A stretch of 48,957 nucleotides of DNA from JBMYQA01 sp049600855 (GTDB lineage Bacteria > Bacteroidota > Bacteroidia > Cytophagales > Flammeovirgaceae), in contig JBMYQA010000008.1 of assembly GCA_049600855.1 (NCBI GenBank), positions 1 through 48,957 on the forward strand, in the 5' to 3' direction. Under the pieces are notes generated by a model. The model was not told the DNA's origin. It searched no databases and saw nothing but the letters and a program-made list of their open reading frames with translations. A program made the position numbers and the translations under genes. Shown one piece after another: positions 41,401 through 48,746 of the stretch (position 1 is the stretch's first letter; every line of letters begins with the position of its first letter).

Positions 41401-42063
41401 AAGATGTACCGAACAGGCGATTTAGCCAGGTGGCTTCCGAATGGGCACTTGGAATTTGTGGGAAGAAAAGACTCCCAAGTAAAAATTCGAGGGCATCGGG
41501 TAGAATTGGGGGAAATTGATGATGCACTCACCAGCTTAGCGGAAGTCAAACAAGCGGCTACCATTACTCAAAAAGATCGAAGAGGGATTCAACAACTGAT
41601 CGCCTTTATCGTGTGTGCCCAGCCTTGTGAAAGTAGGTTGCTACAAAGCAAGCTGCAAAAAGAATTGCCTGAGTATATGGTGCCACAGCAAATGCAGTTT
41701 CTCGATCAATTCCCGCTCACTGCGAATGGAAAAGTAGATAAAAAAGCCCTCGCTAACATGAGTAGTCAAATACAGACAGCATATAAAGCTCCTAGAAACG
41801 AGGCGGAAGAGTGGCTTGCCCAACTTTGGGGAGAATTACTTGACGTGGAGCAAGTTGGGGTTCATGACAATTTCTTTGAGTTAGGAGGACACTCCTTATT
41901 AGCAACCAAAGTGGTATCAGCGATTCGAAATAAGTACGCGCTCGATATTGGTGTCAAACGCTTATTTGAACTCAAAACACTAGAAGCAATTGCAGAACAA
42001 ATCCAAGTGGTGCATGGAAACACCTTAGATGCAAATCAACAGTATACTGAAATCGAACTTTAA
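35485..42063 (+). CDS. NRPS subunit 5: D-C-A(Val)-T-C*-A(unknown)-T
   Basis: A 2192-residue, two-module synthetase. I start it at the ATG at 35485 (MELKSITDLIVEAKEKG) because this aligns the docking domain with the other subunits; an in-frame TTG at 35464 would add seven unlikely residues. Order: TubC-like docking domain (1-57), C (HHIATDG, H204), A with D-A-I-W-I-G-G-T-F-K (matches Val codes DAFWIGGTFK and DALWIGGTFK except at 239), T with AGGDSI (S1077), then a divergent C domain, C* (FPMSDIQKGMVF; HHSMLDG, H1284; FNFVDFHVY), then A with D-V-L-I-I-G-S-V-C-K, which I cannot assign, and T (LGGHSLL, S2137). Expected contribution: Val, X. The GGDSI carrier normally precedes an E domain, yet C* follows directly. 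The tail is YTEIEL. The gene starts 47 bases after subunit 4, with no Shine-Dalgarno site. Domain order is firm; the role of C* is open. Confidence 0.95.
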   Translation: MELKSITDLIVEAKEKGITLFLEKNKLQFSVAKGVKPEPSFVALLKENKEGIIEVLNEANQQRAENSMTSLVIEKRPQKLPLSFAQKRIWFIDKLQGSVNYNLPSIWELRGDLDVESLAYAFKELINRHEIIRTVYQEEDGFAYQEILPTNTFELSLQEVPESELATAIDAYIHHPFDLSSDLMLRARVFPLSAGHYRLVIVVHHIATDGWSMGLLKQELAAVYNAKKAQRVPQLPALPIQYADFALWQSKQLESEKIEQQLNYWEQKLEDVATLDMPTDFKRPAKQSQKGAVMHFLIEKELSEKTTRLAQQEGVTLFTFLLASLNILLYRYSGQKDICLGSPMIDRAHPDLEPLMGLFLNNLVLRNDLSNNPTFLEFLAQVKQTTLEAYQHQDVPFEKIVDRLTDGRDLSRSPLFQATFTYHSHLEESNEELSLTDLAFEEINHETTTSLFDLSFHMVSTPAGITLAIHYCNELFSSDTIQQLAQHYEQLLGTIVSNPHERIAQLEMLSSAEKTALLDLTATETSYPQEHSVAELFNAQVANSPQAKAVMQSGESLSYEELNSKANKLANYLQAQGIQQHDRVGIYLERSFDLLVSMLAILKIGASYVPLDAQQPANRTDFILEDAEIKWVISSMGFDTQTMFYEPLFAPREGIESLILDELEWETLPQTTSVVSGLAQTAACIMYTSGSTGKPKGVVVPHQAIVRLVFNKSFSFLGADTVFFQYAPIAFDASTIEIWGALLKGGCVALSSSEQKSLESIASELKEMEVNTLWLTAGLFHSAIEDCIELFEGIAYMIAGGDSISTESVRTLLQQYPEMTFINGYGPTESTTFAIVHPVHSPEELTEKNVIGRPIDNTRVYFLNEANQLVPRGAIGELCIGGDGLALGYLNLKELTEEKFQADPFHPVAGKRLYHTGDLGRWLPDGTIEFLGRKDNQVKIRGFRIELDEIEAVLQKAPTVIQSVVLVHQEQQVKRLVAYVRTDEAFDQGTIQSYLKKELPEYMVPHHYVEIAEFPLTLNGKINKKKLPVPGATLLSQQEAVAPTTPTEKLLATIWEEVLGIAQLGIHDNFFSAGGDSIIAIRVISRIKKKFEKDVSVADFFQAPTIAELATFIDLHAASSQKNQALRDNILTQLTQVKKDVLERVENADELADIFPMSDIQKGMVFSSLINPGKGVYHDQMLFPFPSLERPVFEKALTLLVQKHAILRTSFHLNQYQEPLQFVHKHVPITIDFHDLTQEKDNSYVKQYMLDALEHPFQVHEAPLWRASLFQVSRNTVLLLFQFHHSMLDGWSFASLTTELYNIYQELLKDTDYTPVPLKASYKDGIIENLIEKSNQETISFWQQELAAYKRLSVFSQEQISGQYTVNYDADYLKKVTQAASELGVSVRSLFFSAYLFTMNMLSFENDLTVGMVTNIRPTTEDGDKVLGCFLNTIPFRYQVPTNQKTWKEFLLGVDKKVRSLKGKDRLTLIEITKLLNEQSEAGNPFFDVLFNFVDFHVYDEMQVESELIETQELLELQSHEATNTYFDISVSATGGELNILYVLRRALKLSYGLEEIAHFFKATLDHLVDHAHQKIDQAAILPDDMSADLFTNFIAEEQAYPQDQTLLDVIDEQVKKHPNQLAIVGEKEQLSYQELDEQSNQLAHYLIRKGVKNEGIVGLVLDREPSTIIAILAVLKAGAAYLPIDTTYPKNRVKYMMEESKAHHLISQSSYTALWDELEEVTIVCLDTEATIQLEAKERPKVKIDPKNLAYVIYTSGSTGKPKGVLVEHGGIMNMALDQIAKFGIAHTDAVLQFASLSFDVSVLEIFSTLLAGGRLVIGRKQLMDSSEAFVAYLKAQEVSVLIITAAHLSALDINQLQFLRAIITGGEAPDVATAVKCTEFADYYNSYGPTETTVCVTTYQVSKQDEGKTTIPLGKPNANLKVYILDEDASVLPTSSVGELCIAGPSVARGYLNRPELTTEKFIKNPFGAGKMYRTGDLARWLPNGHLEFVGRKDSQVKIRGHRVELGEIDDALTSLAEVKQAATITQKDRRGIQQLIAFIVCAQPCESRLLQSKLQKELPEYMVPQQMQFLDQFPLTANGKVDKKALANMSSQIQTAYKAPRNEAEEWLAQLWGELLDVEQVGVHDNFFELGGHSLLATKVVSAIRNKYALDIGVKRLFELKTLEAIAEQIQVVHGNTLDANQQYTEIEL
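38930..40240 (+). other. Divergent condensation domain C* in subunit 5
   Basis: It starts with DIFPMSDIQKGMVFSSL instead of the PLSFAQERLWF of LCL domains or the YPLSPLQEGMLFH of DCL domains in this cluster. The catalytic motif is HHSMLDGWS. A late NPFFDVLFNFVDFHVY segment is shared with its twin in subunit 6. It follows an AGGDSI carrier with no E domain between. It lacks the HH(I/L)xxxxGD motif that marks dual E/C domains. Subtype unresolved; peptide-bond formation is the default expectation. Confidence 0.75.
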
Positions 42064-42091
42064 GTTATTAGGCAGTAAAACCAAGAAAGAA

Positions 42092-45000
42092 ATGATGGCA
42101 CCTGAAATTATCAATATGGTCGATTTAATTAAAAGCGCTAATGCGCAAGGGGTAATACTTACCTATAAGGAAGGGCGATTGATTGTGAATGTTGAAGAAG
42201 GAAAACGCATTGCTCCTGAATTACTGCAACAGCTTAAGGAACACAAACAGGCATTAATTGACTTTTTGAAGGAAAAAGCAGCCGTTAACCCTCGTCAACA
42301 ATCCTCTATTGTAGCCTTTGCAAAACAGGTAAAGCCAGCAGGTGAGAAAATTCCGCTTTCATTTTCTCAAGAGCGTTTATGGTTTGTGGATAAGCTTCAA
42401 GGGAGCGTGAATTATCATATTCCTTTGCAGCTCAAATGGACGGGTCGTCTTGACAAACAAGCACTTCATGAGGCATTTCAATGGGTGATCCATCGGCATG
42501 AGGTCTTAAGAACCGTATTTAAGGAGGAAGAAGGCCAAGCCTATCAACATATTTTACCCAGTGATGATTGGGAATTGGAAGAAGTACAGCTAAAAGAAAA
42601 TGATCATTTGGCTACCATGATCGAGGAAAAGCTGGGGGTGCCTTTTAAATTATCGCAAGATTATCCGATTCGCGCTTATTTGTTTGAAGAAGATCACCAA
42701 CAGTTTACCCTGCTCATCATTTTTCACCACATCGCTGCCGATGGTTGGTCATCTACGGTTTTCCTAAATGAATTCTTGCAAGCATATACTGCCAGTTGCA
42801 AGCAACAAGCAGCACAATTGCCTGAACTACCTATCCAATTTGCCGACTATGCGCGATGGGAACGCCATCATATGCAAGGAGCGTTTTTAAACAAAAAGTT
42901 GGCCTATTGGCAAGAAAAGCTTGAAGGGGTGCTTCCCTTAGAATTACCACTTGACTATCCAAGACCTGCGGTTAAAAGTAATCGGGGAGCAGCAGTGGAA
43001 CTCCATCTTTCTTCGCAGTTAAGCCATCAACTGATGGAATTAACTAAAACAGCAGACGTTACCCTATTTATGCTCATGCAAGCAGCCATTAAGGTGTTGT
43101 TATTCCGTTATTCAGGTCAAACAGATATTTGTATTGGCAGCCCCATTGCGAACAGACAACATGCGGAGCTAGAACCACTCATTGGTTTCTTCCTCAACAA
43201 CTTGGTATTGAGGGATGAACTTGATGGCACAGTAAGCTTTGAAACATTTCTAAGTCAAGTTAAGCAGACTACCCTAGAAGCCTATGAACATCAGGAAGTC
43301 CCTTTTGAACAACTGGTAGACCTACTTGAAATTGAGCGGGATATGAGTATTACGCCATTATTCCAAGTAACACTCACGCTGCATAATGCGATTGAGAAAG
43401 GGGAAATGATGCTAGATGGAGTACAGTTGGGCTTAGCGAGTAATGAGCAAAAAACAACCGTATTTGATTTGAGCTTTCATGTCACCGAAACAACAGAAGG
43501 GTTGCGTGTAGGATTGAATTACTGCACGGATTTATTCGAGGAATCGTCTATCCGACGCATGATGGCTACACTAGAAACGCTTTTAGAATCTATCTGTGCT
43601 GATCGTACAACATCACTTGAATTACTTCCACTACTTGACCAAGCGGACATTCAACAGCAATTGGCACTCACGAAAACGGCAGAAGAATATCCAACCGAAG
43701 AGACCATTGTGAGCATATTTGAGCAGAAAGTACAAGAATATCCAAATGCGCCAGCTATTACTTGTGAAGGAGAAGAACTCACTTATCAAGAACTTAACCA
43801 AAGAGCGAATCAATTAGCGCATTACCTAAAGGAGAAAGGGGTAAAACAAGAAGACTTGGTTGTTGTTTGCGTACATCGTTCCTTGGATTTGGTCATCTCG
43901 TTACTCGCAGTGATTAAAGCGGGAGCAGCATATGTTCCTGTCGATCCTGACTATCCGCAAGAACGCATCAGTTATACGATTAAAGATGCCAATCCGAGTT
44001 TATTATTGATACATGGTACAGTTCAGGAAAAATTGGCTGACTTTAAAGCTATTCCGACGGTTAACTTATCCGAAGCTCAAGAGGAATTAACGTGTCAATC
44101 AGTAGCCAACTTAAATACGCCGATATCACCAGATCAACTACTTTATGTCATCTACACATCAGGGACTACAGGCAAACCTAAAGGGGTATTAATTGAACAT
44201 CGGAATGTGGTTAGGTTATTTTTTACAGATCGCCCGTTGTTCGATTTTACCGATAAGGATACGTGGAGTTTATTTCATTCTTATTGTTTTGATTTTTCAG
44301 TATGGGAAATGTACGGTGCTTTACTGTATGGGGCGAGACTAGTAGTGATTCCCAAAGAAACGGCTCAAAATACCCAATTATTTGCAGAGGTGTTGGAAAA
44401 AGAGCAGATAACCATATTAAATCAAACACCTACTGCTTTTTATAACTTACAAGAATATATTACAGATTCGCTGGGTGATATAGCTATACGTTATGTGATT
44501 TTTGGTGGAGAAGCGCTCCAACCCAGTAAGTTAAAGCCTTGGAAAGAACGCTTACCCGATTGTAAGTTAATCAACATGTACGGCATTACAGAAACGACGG
44601 TACATGTGACCTATAAAGAGATTGGATTAGCAGAAATAGCACAAGGAACGAGCAATATTGGCAAGCCAATTCCCACTCTGAGTTGCTATATTTTAGATAA
44701 GCATATGCAACTGATGCCTCAAGGTGCCATTGGCGAATTGTATGTTGGTGGTGCTGGATTGGCTCGGGCCTATCTAAAACGACCTGAATTAACTGCGGAA
44801 CGTTTTGTCGCCAATCCTTTTCATGCGAACGAGCGCTTATATAAAACTGGCGATCTTGCTCAAATTACACCTAATGATGACTTGAGGTATTGTGGAAGAA
44901 TCGATAATCAGGTTAAGATTAGAGGGTATCGCATCGAGCTTGGAGAAGTAGAACACGCTTTATTGAGTTTGCCAACCGTTGCGCAAACTACTGTAATGGT

Positions 45001-48000
45001 AACAAGCAACAAGGAAAGCAAGCAATTGGTAGCCTACGTAGTACTTGAAGCGCAGGCAGATATTGGCAGCATTCGTTCCGAGTTAAAAAACCTGTTGCCA
45101 AGCTACATGATTCCAGCGTTTATTATGGAGTTGGATAGGCTACCGCTCAATCGCAATGGAAAGATCAATAAATCGGCCTTTCCTCAGCCGAATGCTACGA
45201 ACGAAAACCAATTTATTGCCCCAAAAACAGCGATTGAGAAGCAGCTCGCAGCAATTTGGAAAAAACAGCTCCATATAGATAAGGTGGGCTTGACGGACGA
45301 TTTTTTTACGGTTGGTGGTGACTCAATCACGGTGATTAAAATCATTAGTAGCATCCAAAAGCAGTTTCAGCAAACTATTGTGGTAGCAGATTTCTATAAA
45401 GAGCCTACCATTGCCGCTTTAGCCAATTTATTAGAACCCAGGTCAGGAGATGCTGTAGCGGAAGGGACAATGCATCGCCAGCAAGTAATCGATGACTTGG
45501 AGCAACTAAAATCAGCGGTTTTTGAGAAGGTGGAAGACCCAACGATGCTTGCGGATGCTTATCCCATGACAGATATTCAAAAAGGGATGGTATTTGCCTC
45601 TTTAGCCAATCAAGAAATCGGCATTTATCACGATCAGTTTATCAGTGTTTTTCAAGAAGTTGAACGGGATACATTTGAGCTTGCATTAACGTGTTTAGCC
45701 GAAAAGCATAGCATTTTACGCACGGCTTACGATCTCCATAACTATCGTGAAGAGGTACAACTGGTGTTTAAAAAAGTGCCAATTCAAGTAGCTTATCACG
45801 ATATCACTCACCTCAATGAGTCGGAGCAAACGGCTTTTATCAAAACCTATCAAGAAAAAGAACGAAAGCAGCCTTTTGACTTTGCGAAAGCACCCTTATG
45901 GCGTTCATCATTACTCAAAGTGAGCCAAGACCAGCTAATTCATGTATTCCAATTTCATCATTCGATTTTAGATGGTTGGAGTTATGCGTCATTGATGAAG
46001 GAGTTACAAGATACCTATGCAAAACTCGTAACAAACCCAGCCTATTCCTTAACACCCTTGCAATGCAATTACAGGGATGCCGTGTTAGAGAGTCGTTTGG
46101 AACTCAGCAATGAACAAACGAAGAACTATTGGTCATCCACCATGGCCGACTACAAACGCTTCGCCATCTTTGAAGAGCAAGAAATCTTACAAAGGCACCT
46201 CATTCGCTTTGAAAAAGATGAACTAACGCATTTAAGACAAATCGCACAGACAAATGCAGTGACCTTAAAAACGATCTTTTTAGCGGCGTATCTTTATGCA
46301 CTAAACCGATTTCAATATGCGAATGACCTCACTGTAGGTTTGGTATCCAATACCCGACCTATGATGGAGGATGGCGATCAGTTATTAGGATGTTTCCTAA
46401 ACACGATTCCCTTTCGTCATCAAATGGAGGTAGAAGGAGAAAGTTGGTTAAAGCTACTCACCGAAGTAGATCAAAAGCTGAAAGAAGTTCGAAAACACGA
46501 CCGACTTACCTTGTTTGAACTATCAAACCTCGTAGGAGAAACTGCGTCAAATGCGAATCCTTTCTTTGATGTGATTTTCAATTTCACAGACTTCCATGTA
46601 TTAGGCGAACAAGAGCAAGAGCAGCAACCGTCAGCATTTACTGAGTTAGGTGACTATACGGCAACGAATACCTTTATGGATTTTACCGTCAGTACAACAG
46701 GTAATCGACTAAATGCTGGTTTTTGGTTGCGTAAAAAATTGAAGAATGGAATTACAGTCGAAGGCATAGGCAACTACTTTAAAAAGGCGATCCATGCCAT
46801 GATTCAAGACCTTGATCAGCCTATTCAAAGCAATGCCTTGTTGGATGAAGGGGTAAAGTCCAAAATACTGAACGACTTTAATGCTACTGTTGCAAATTAT
46901 CCTACACACCTCACATTAGTAGATTTACTAGTTGAACAAGCTCAAAAAACTCCCGATGCCATTGCATTGCATTTCGAAGGGCAAGAGCTGAGCTATCGTG
47001 AGTTGGATGTTAAGAGCAGTAATTTGGCCAATTATTTACGTGAAAAAGGGATAAAAGAAGATTCGCTACTTCCCATTTGCGTGGAGCGTTCGCTGGAAAT
47101 GATGGTGGGCATCATCGGTATTCTAAAAGCTGGCTCGGCCTATGTTCCCATTGATCCTGAATATCCTGATGAACGAATCAAATACATACTGGAGGACACA
47201 GAAGCGCAATTCGTGCTTTCCCAATCAGCGCAACGCGCCCGATTTGAGCAGTATGCTGTAGAAGTAATTTGTTTAGATACGCTTGAATGCGCACAAGGCG
47301 ATTCCCCTGAGCCTGTTCATGCACTTACGCCAAGCCATTTGGCCTATGTCATTTATACCTCTGGTTCTACAGGCAAACCAAAAGGCGTAATGATTGAGCA
47401 TGCCAGCATTGTCAATCGTTTATTTTGGACACAAGAGCGTTATCAACTTCAGGCTGGAAAGGATGTGGTGTTGCAAAAAACGACTTACTGTTTTGATGTT
47501 TCTGTTTGGGAGTTGTTTTGGCCCTTAATTACAGGTTGCAAACTGGTACTTGCCAAGCCAGAAGGGCATAAAGACAGCAACTATCTTCAGCACATCATCC
47601 AAAATCAGCAAGTAAGCACGATGCATTTTGTGCCTTCAATGTTGGAGGTCTTTTTACTTTCGGTGAAAGAAAACGCTTGTCAGTCATTACAACGGGTATT
47701 GTGTAGTGGAGAAGCCTTAAAACCAAGTCATGTGCAAGCCTTTCATGAGAAGTTAAGTCATGCGGAATTGCACAATCTGTATGGGCCAACTGAGGCTGCT
47801 ATTGATGTCACCTCATGGCAGGCTGATTTTGCAGATCCATTCCCAGCTGTAGTCCCTATTGGAAAGCCTGTGGCAAATACCCAATTGTATGTATTTACCA
47901 AAGACCAAACACTGGCCGACATTGGTGTGCCTGGCGAATTACACATTGGCGGTATACAAGTAGCTAGAGGTTATGTAAAACGACCTGAACTCACTGCTGA

Positions 48001-48715
48001 AAAATTCATCGACAATCCACTTGATCCTTCAGATTCCCATAAACTCTATAAAACGGGAGATTTAGTGAGTTGGCTACCTGATGGAAACCTCGTGTATTTA
48101 GGGCGAATTGATCACCAAGTAAAAATTAGAGGATATCGCATTGAACTCGGAGAAATTGAACAGGTATTACAGCAATCTGATCTTGTAGACCAGTGTGTGG
48201 TACTCGTGCATGAAAATGATCTCGCTGAAAAACAATTAATCGCGTACCTCATTGGAAACATGCATGAAGGTGCTGTGGAGGAATTACGACAGGAGTTAGC
48301 CCAAAAATTACCTGAATATATGATACCCAGCTTCTTTATACCATTAACCGAAATGCCATTAACGATTAATGGCAAACTAGACCGAAAGGCATTACCTAAA
48401 CCAACTGGCAATCGACTAAGCACCCGTGAGTTTGTGGGGCCTCAAAATGATATAGAGCAAACGCTAGCAGATTATTGGGCGGAATACCTTCAGGTTTCAC
48501 CCATAAGCATACATGATAATTTCTTTGAATTGGGCGGGAATTCGTTGACGGGCACACGCATTATGCTCGCCATTCAGAAAATTTGGGACATCAGTATTGA
48601 AATGAAGGTACTGTTCCAATTCCCAACCATTGCAGGTTTAAGTAAATACATCAAACTATCCGTATTAGAGCAAGCCGAAACGGCCACTAATGCCTTAGAT
48701 ATTCAAGAACTCTAA
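42092..48715 (+). CDS. NRPS subunit 6: D-C-A(Thr)-T-C*-A(Ser)-T
   Basis: A two-module synthetase of 2207 residues from the ATG at 42092 (a second ATG at 42095 is equally possible). The upstream in-frame ATG at 42029 would overlap subunit 5 and add 21 residues with no counterpart in the other subunits, so I reject it. Order: TubC-like docking domain (1-60), C (HHIAADG, H212), A with D-F-W-N-I-G-M-V-H-K (exact Thr code), T with VGGDSI (S1078), divergent C domain C* (YPMTDIQKGMVFASL; HHSILDG, H1289; FNFTDFHVL), A with D-V-W-H-L-S-L-I-D-K (exact Ser code), T (LGGNSLT, S2151). Expected contribution: Thr, Ser. In the Thr A domain the A7 region reads YKTGDLAQITPNDD rather than the usual ARWLPDG. The tail, ALDIQEL, fits the docking pattern. 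There is no TE, so the chain passes on to the next subunit. Architecture and both codes are well supported. Confidence 0.95.
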   Translation: MMAPEIINMVDLIKSANAQGVILTYKEGRLIVNVEEGKRIAPELLQQLKEHKQALIDFLKEKAAVNPRQQSSIVAFAKQVKPAGEKIPLSFSQERLWFVDKLQGSVNYHIPLQLKWTGRLDKQALHEAFQWVIHRHEVLRTVFKEEEGQAYQHILPSDDWELEEVQLKENDHLATMIEEKLGVPFKLSQDYPIRAYLFEEDHQQFTLLIIFHHIAADGWSSTVFLNEFLQAYTASCKQQAAQLPELPIQFADYARWERHHMQGAFLNKKLAYWQEKLEGVLPLELPLDYPRPAVKSNRGAAVELHLSSQLSHQLMELTKTADVTLFMLMQAAIKVLLFRYSGQTDICIGSPIANRQHAELEPLIGFFLNNLVLRDELDGTVSFETFLSQVKQTTLEAYEHQEVPFEQLVDLLEIERDMSITPLFQVTLTLHNAIEKGEMMLDGVQLGLASNEQKTTVFDLSFHVTETTEGLRVGLNYCTDLFEESSIRRMMATLETLLESICADRTTSLELLPLLDQADIQQQLALTKTAEEYPTEETIVSIFEQKVQEYPNAPAITCEGEELTYQELNQRANQLAHYLKEKGVKQEDLVVVCVHRSLDLVISLLAVIKAGAAYVPVDPDYPQERISYTIKDANPSLLLIHGTVQEKLADFKAIPTVNLSEAQEELTCQSVANLNTPISPDQLLYVIYTSGTTGKPKGVLIEHRNVVRLFFTDRPLFDFTDKDTWSLFHSYCFDFSVWEMYGALLYGARLVVIPKETAQNTQLFAEVLEKEQITILNQTPTAFYNLQEYITDSLGDIAIRYVIFGGEALQPSKLKPWKERLPDCKLINMYGITETTVHVTYKEIGLAEIAQGTSNIGKPIPTLSCYILDKHMQLMPQGAIGELYVGGAGLARAYLKRPELTAERFVANPFHANERLYKTGDLAQITPNDDLRYCGRIDNQVKIRGYRIELGEVEHALLSLPTVAQTTVMVTSNKESKQLVAYVVLEAQADIGSIRSELKNLLPSYMIPAFIMELDRLPLNRNGKINKSAFPQPNATNENQFIAPKTAIEKQLAAIWKKQLHIDKVGLTDDFFTVGGDSITVIKIISSIQKQFQQTIVVADFYKEPTIAALANLLEPRSGDAVAEGTMHRQQVIDDLEQLKSAVFEKVEDPTMLADAYPMTDIQKGMVFASLANQEIGIYHDQFISVFQEVERDTFELALTCLAEKHSILRTAYDLHNYREEVQLVFKKVPIQVAYHDITHLNESEQTAFIKTYQEKERKQPFDFAKAPLWRSSLLKVSQDQLIHVFQFHHSILDGWSYASLMKELQDTYAKLVTNPAYSLTPLQCNYRDAVLESRLELSNEQTKNYWSSTMADYKRFAIFEEQEILQRHLIRFEKDELTHLRQIAQTNAVTLKTIFLAAYLYALNRFQYANDLTVGLVSNTRPMMEDGDQLLGCFLNTIPFRHQMEVEGESWLKLLTEVDQKLKEVRKHDRLTLFELSNLVGETASNANPFFDVIFNFTDFHVLGEQEQEQQPSAFTELGDYTATNTFMDFTVSTTGNRLNAGFWLRKKLKNGITVEGIGNYFKKAIHAMIQDLDQPIQSNALLDEGVKSKILNDFNATVANYPTHLTLVDLLVEQAQKTPDAIALHFEGQELSYRELDVKSSNLANYLREKGIKEDSLLPICVERSLEMMVGIIGILKAGSAYVPIDPEYPDERIKYILEDTEAQFVLSQSAQRARFEQYAVEVICLDTLECAQGDSPEPVHALTPSHLAYVIYTSGSTGKPKGVMIEHASIVNRLFWTQERYQLQAGKDVVLQKTTYCFDVSVWELFWPLITGCKLVLAKPEGHKDSNYLQHIIQNQQVSTMHFVPSMLEVFLLSVKENACQSLQRVLCSGEALKPSHVQAFHEKLSHAELHNLYGPTEAAIDVTSWQADFADPFPAVVPIGKPVANTQLYVFTKDQTLADIGVPGELHIGGIQVARGYVKRPELTAEKFIDNPLDPSDSHKLYKTGDLVSWLPDGNLVYLGRIDHQVKIRGYRIELGEIEQVLQQSDLVDQCVVLVHENDLAEKQLIAYLIGNMHEGAVEELRQELAQKLPEYMIPSFFIPLTEMPLTINGKLDRKALPKPTGNRLSTREFVGPQNDIEQTLADYWAEYLQVSPISIHDNFFELGGNSLTGTRIMLAIQKIWDISIEMKVLFQFPTIAGLSKYIKLSVLEQAETATNALDIQEL
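45545..46860 (+). other. Divergent condensation domain C* in subunit 6
   Basis: Twin of the C* domain in subunit 5: AYPMTDIQKGMVFASL at its start, HHSILDGWSYASL at the active site, and NPFFDVIFNFTDFHVL near the end. It follows the Thr-loading module, whose carrier reads VGGDSI, and there is no E domain between. Because the donor is Thr, a dehydrating (modified-amino-acid type) C domain would be chemically possible here, but the twin after Val could not dehydrate its donor, so this stays a hypothesis. Confidence 0.75.
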
Positions 48716-48746
48716 TACCTACTCAGAACTCTCAACCGACAACAAT

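Noticed and set aside
42029..42091. ATG at 42029 as the start of subunit 6, overlapping subunit 5
   Set aside because: It would add 21 residues absent from the other docking domains. The ATG at 42092/42095 fits the family alignment.
1544..48423. Many antisense and out-of-frame open frames of 60 to 140 codons
   Set aside because: They all lie inside NRPS genes whose own frames carry continuous conserved domains, and none encodes a recognisable protein.
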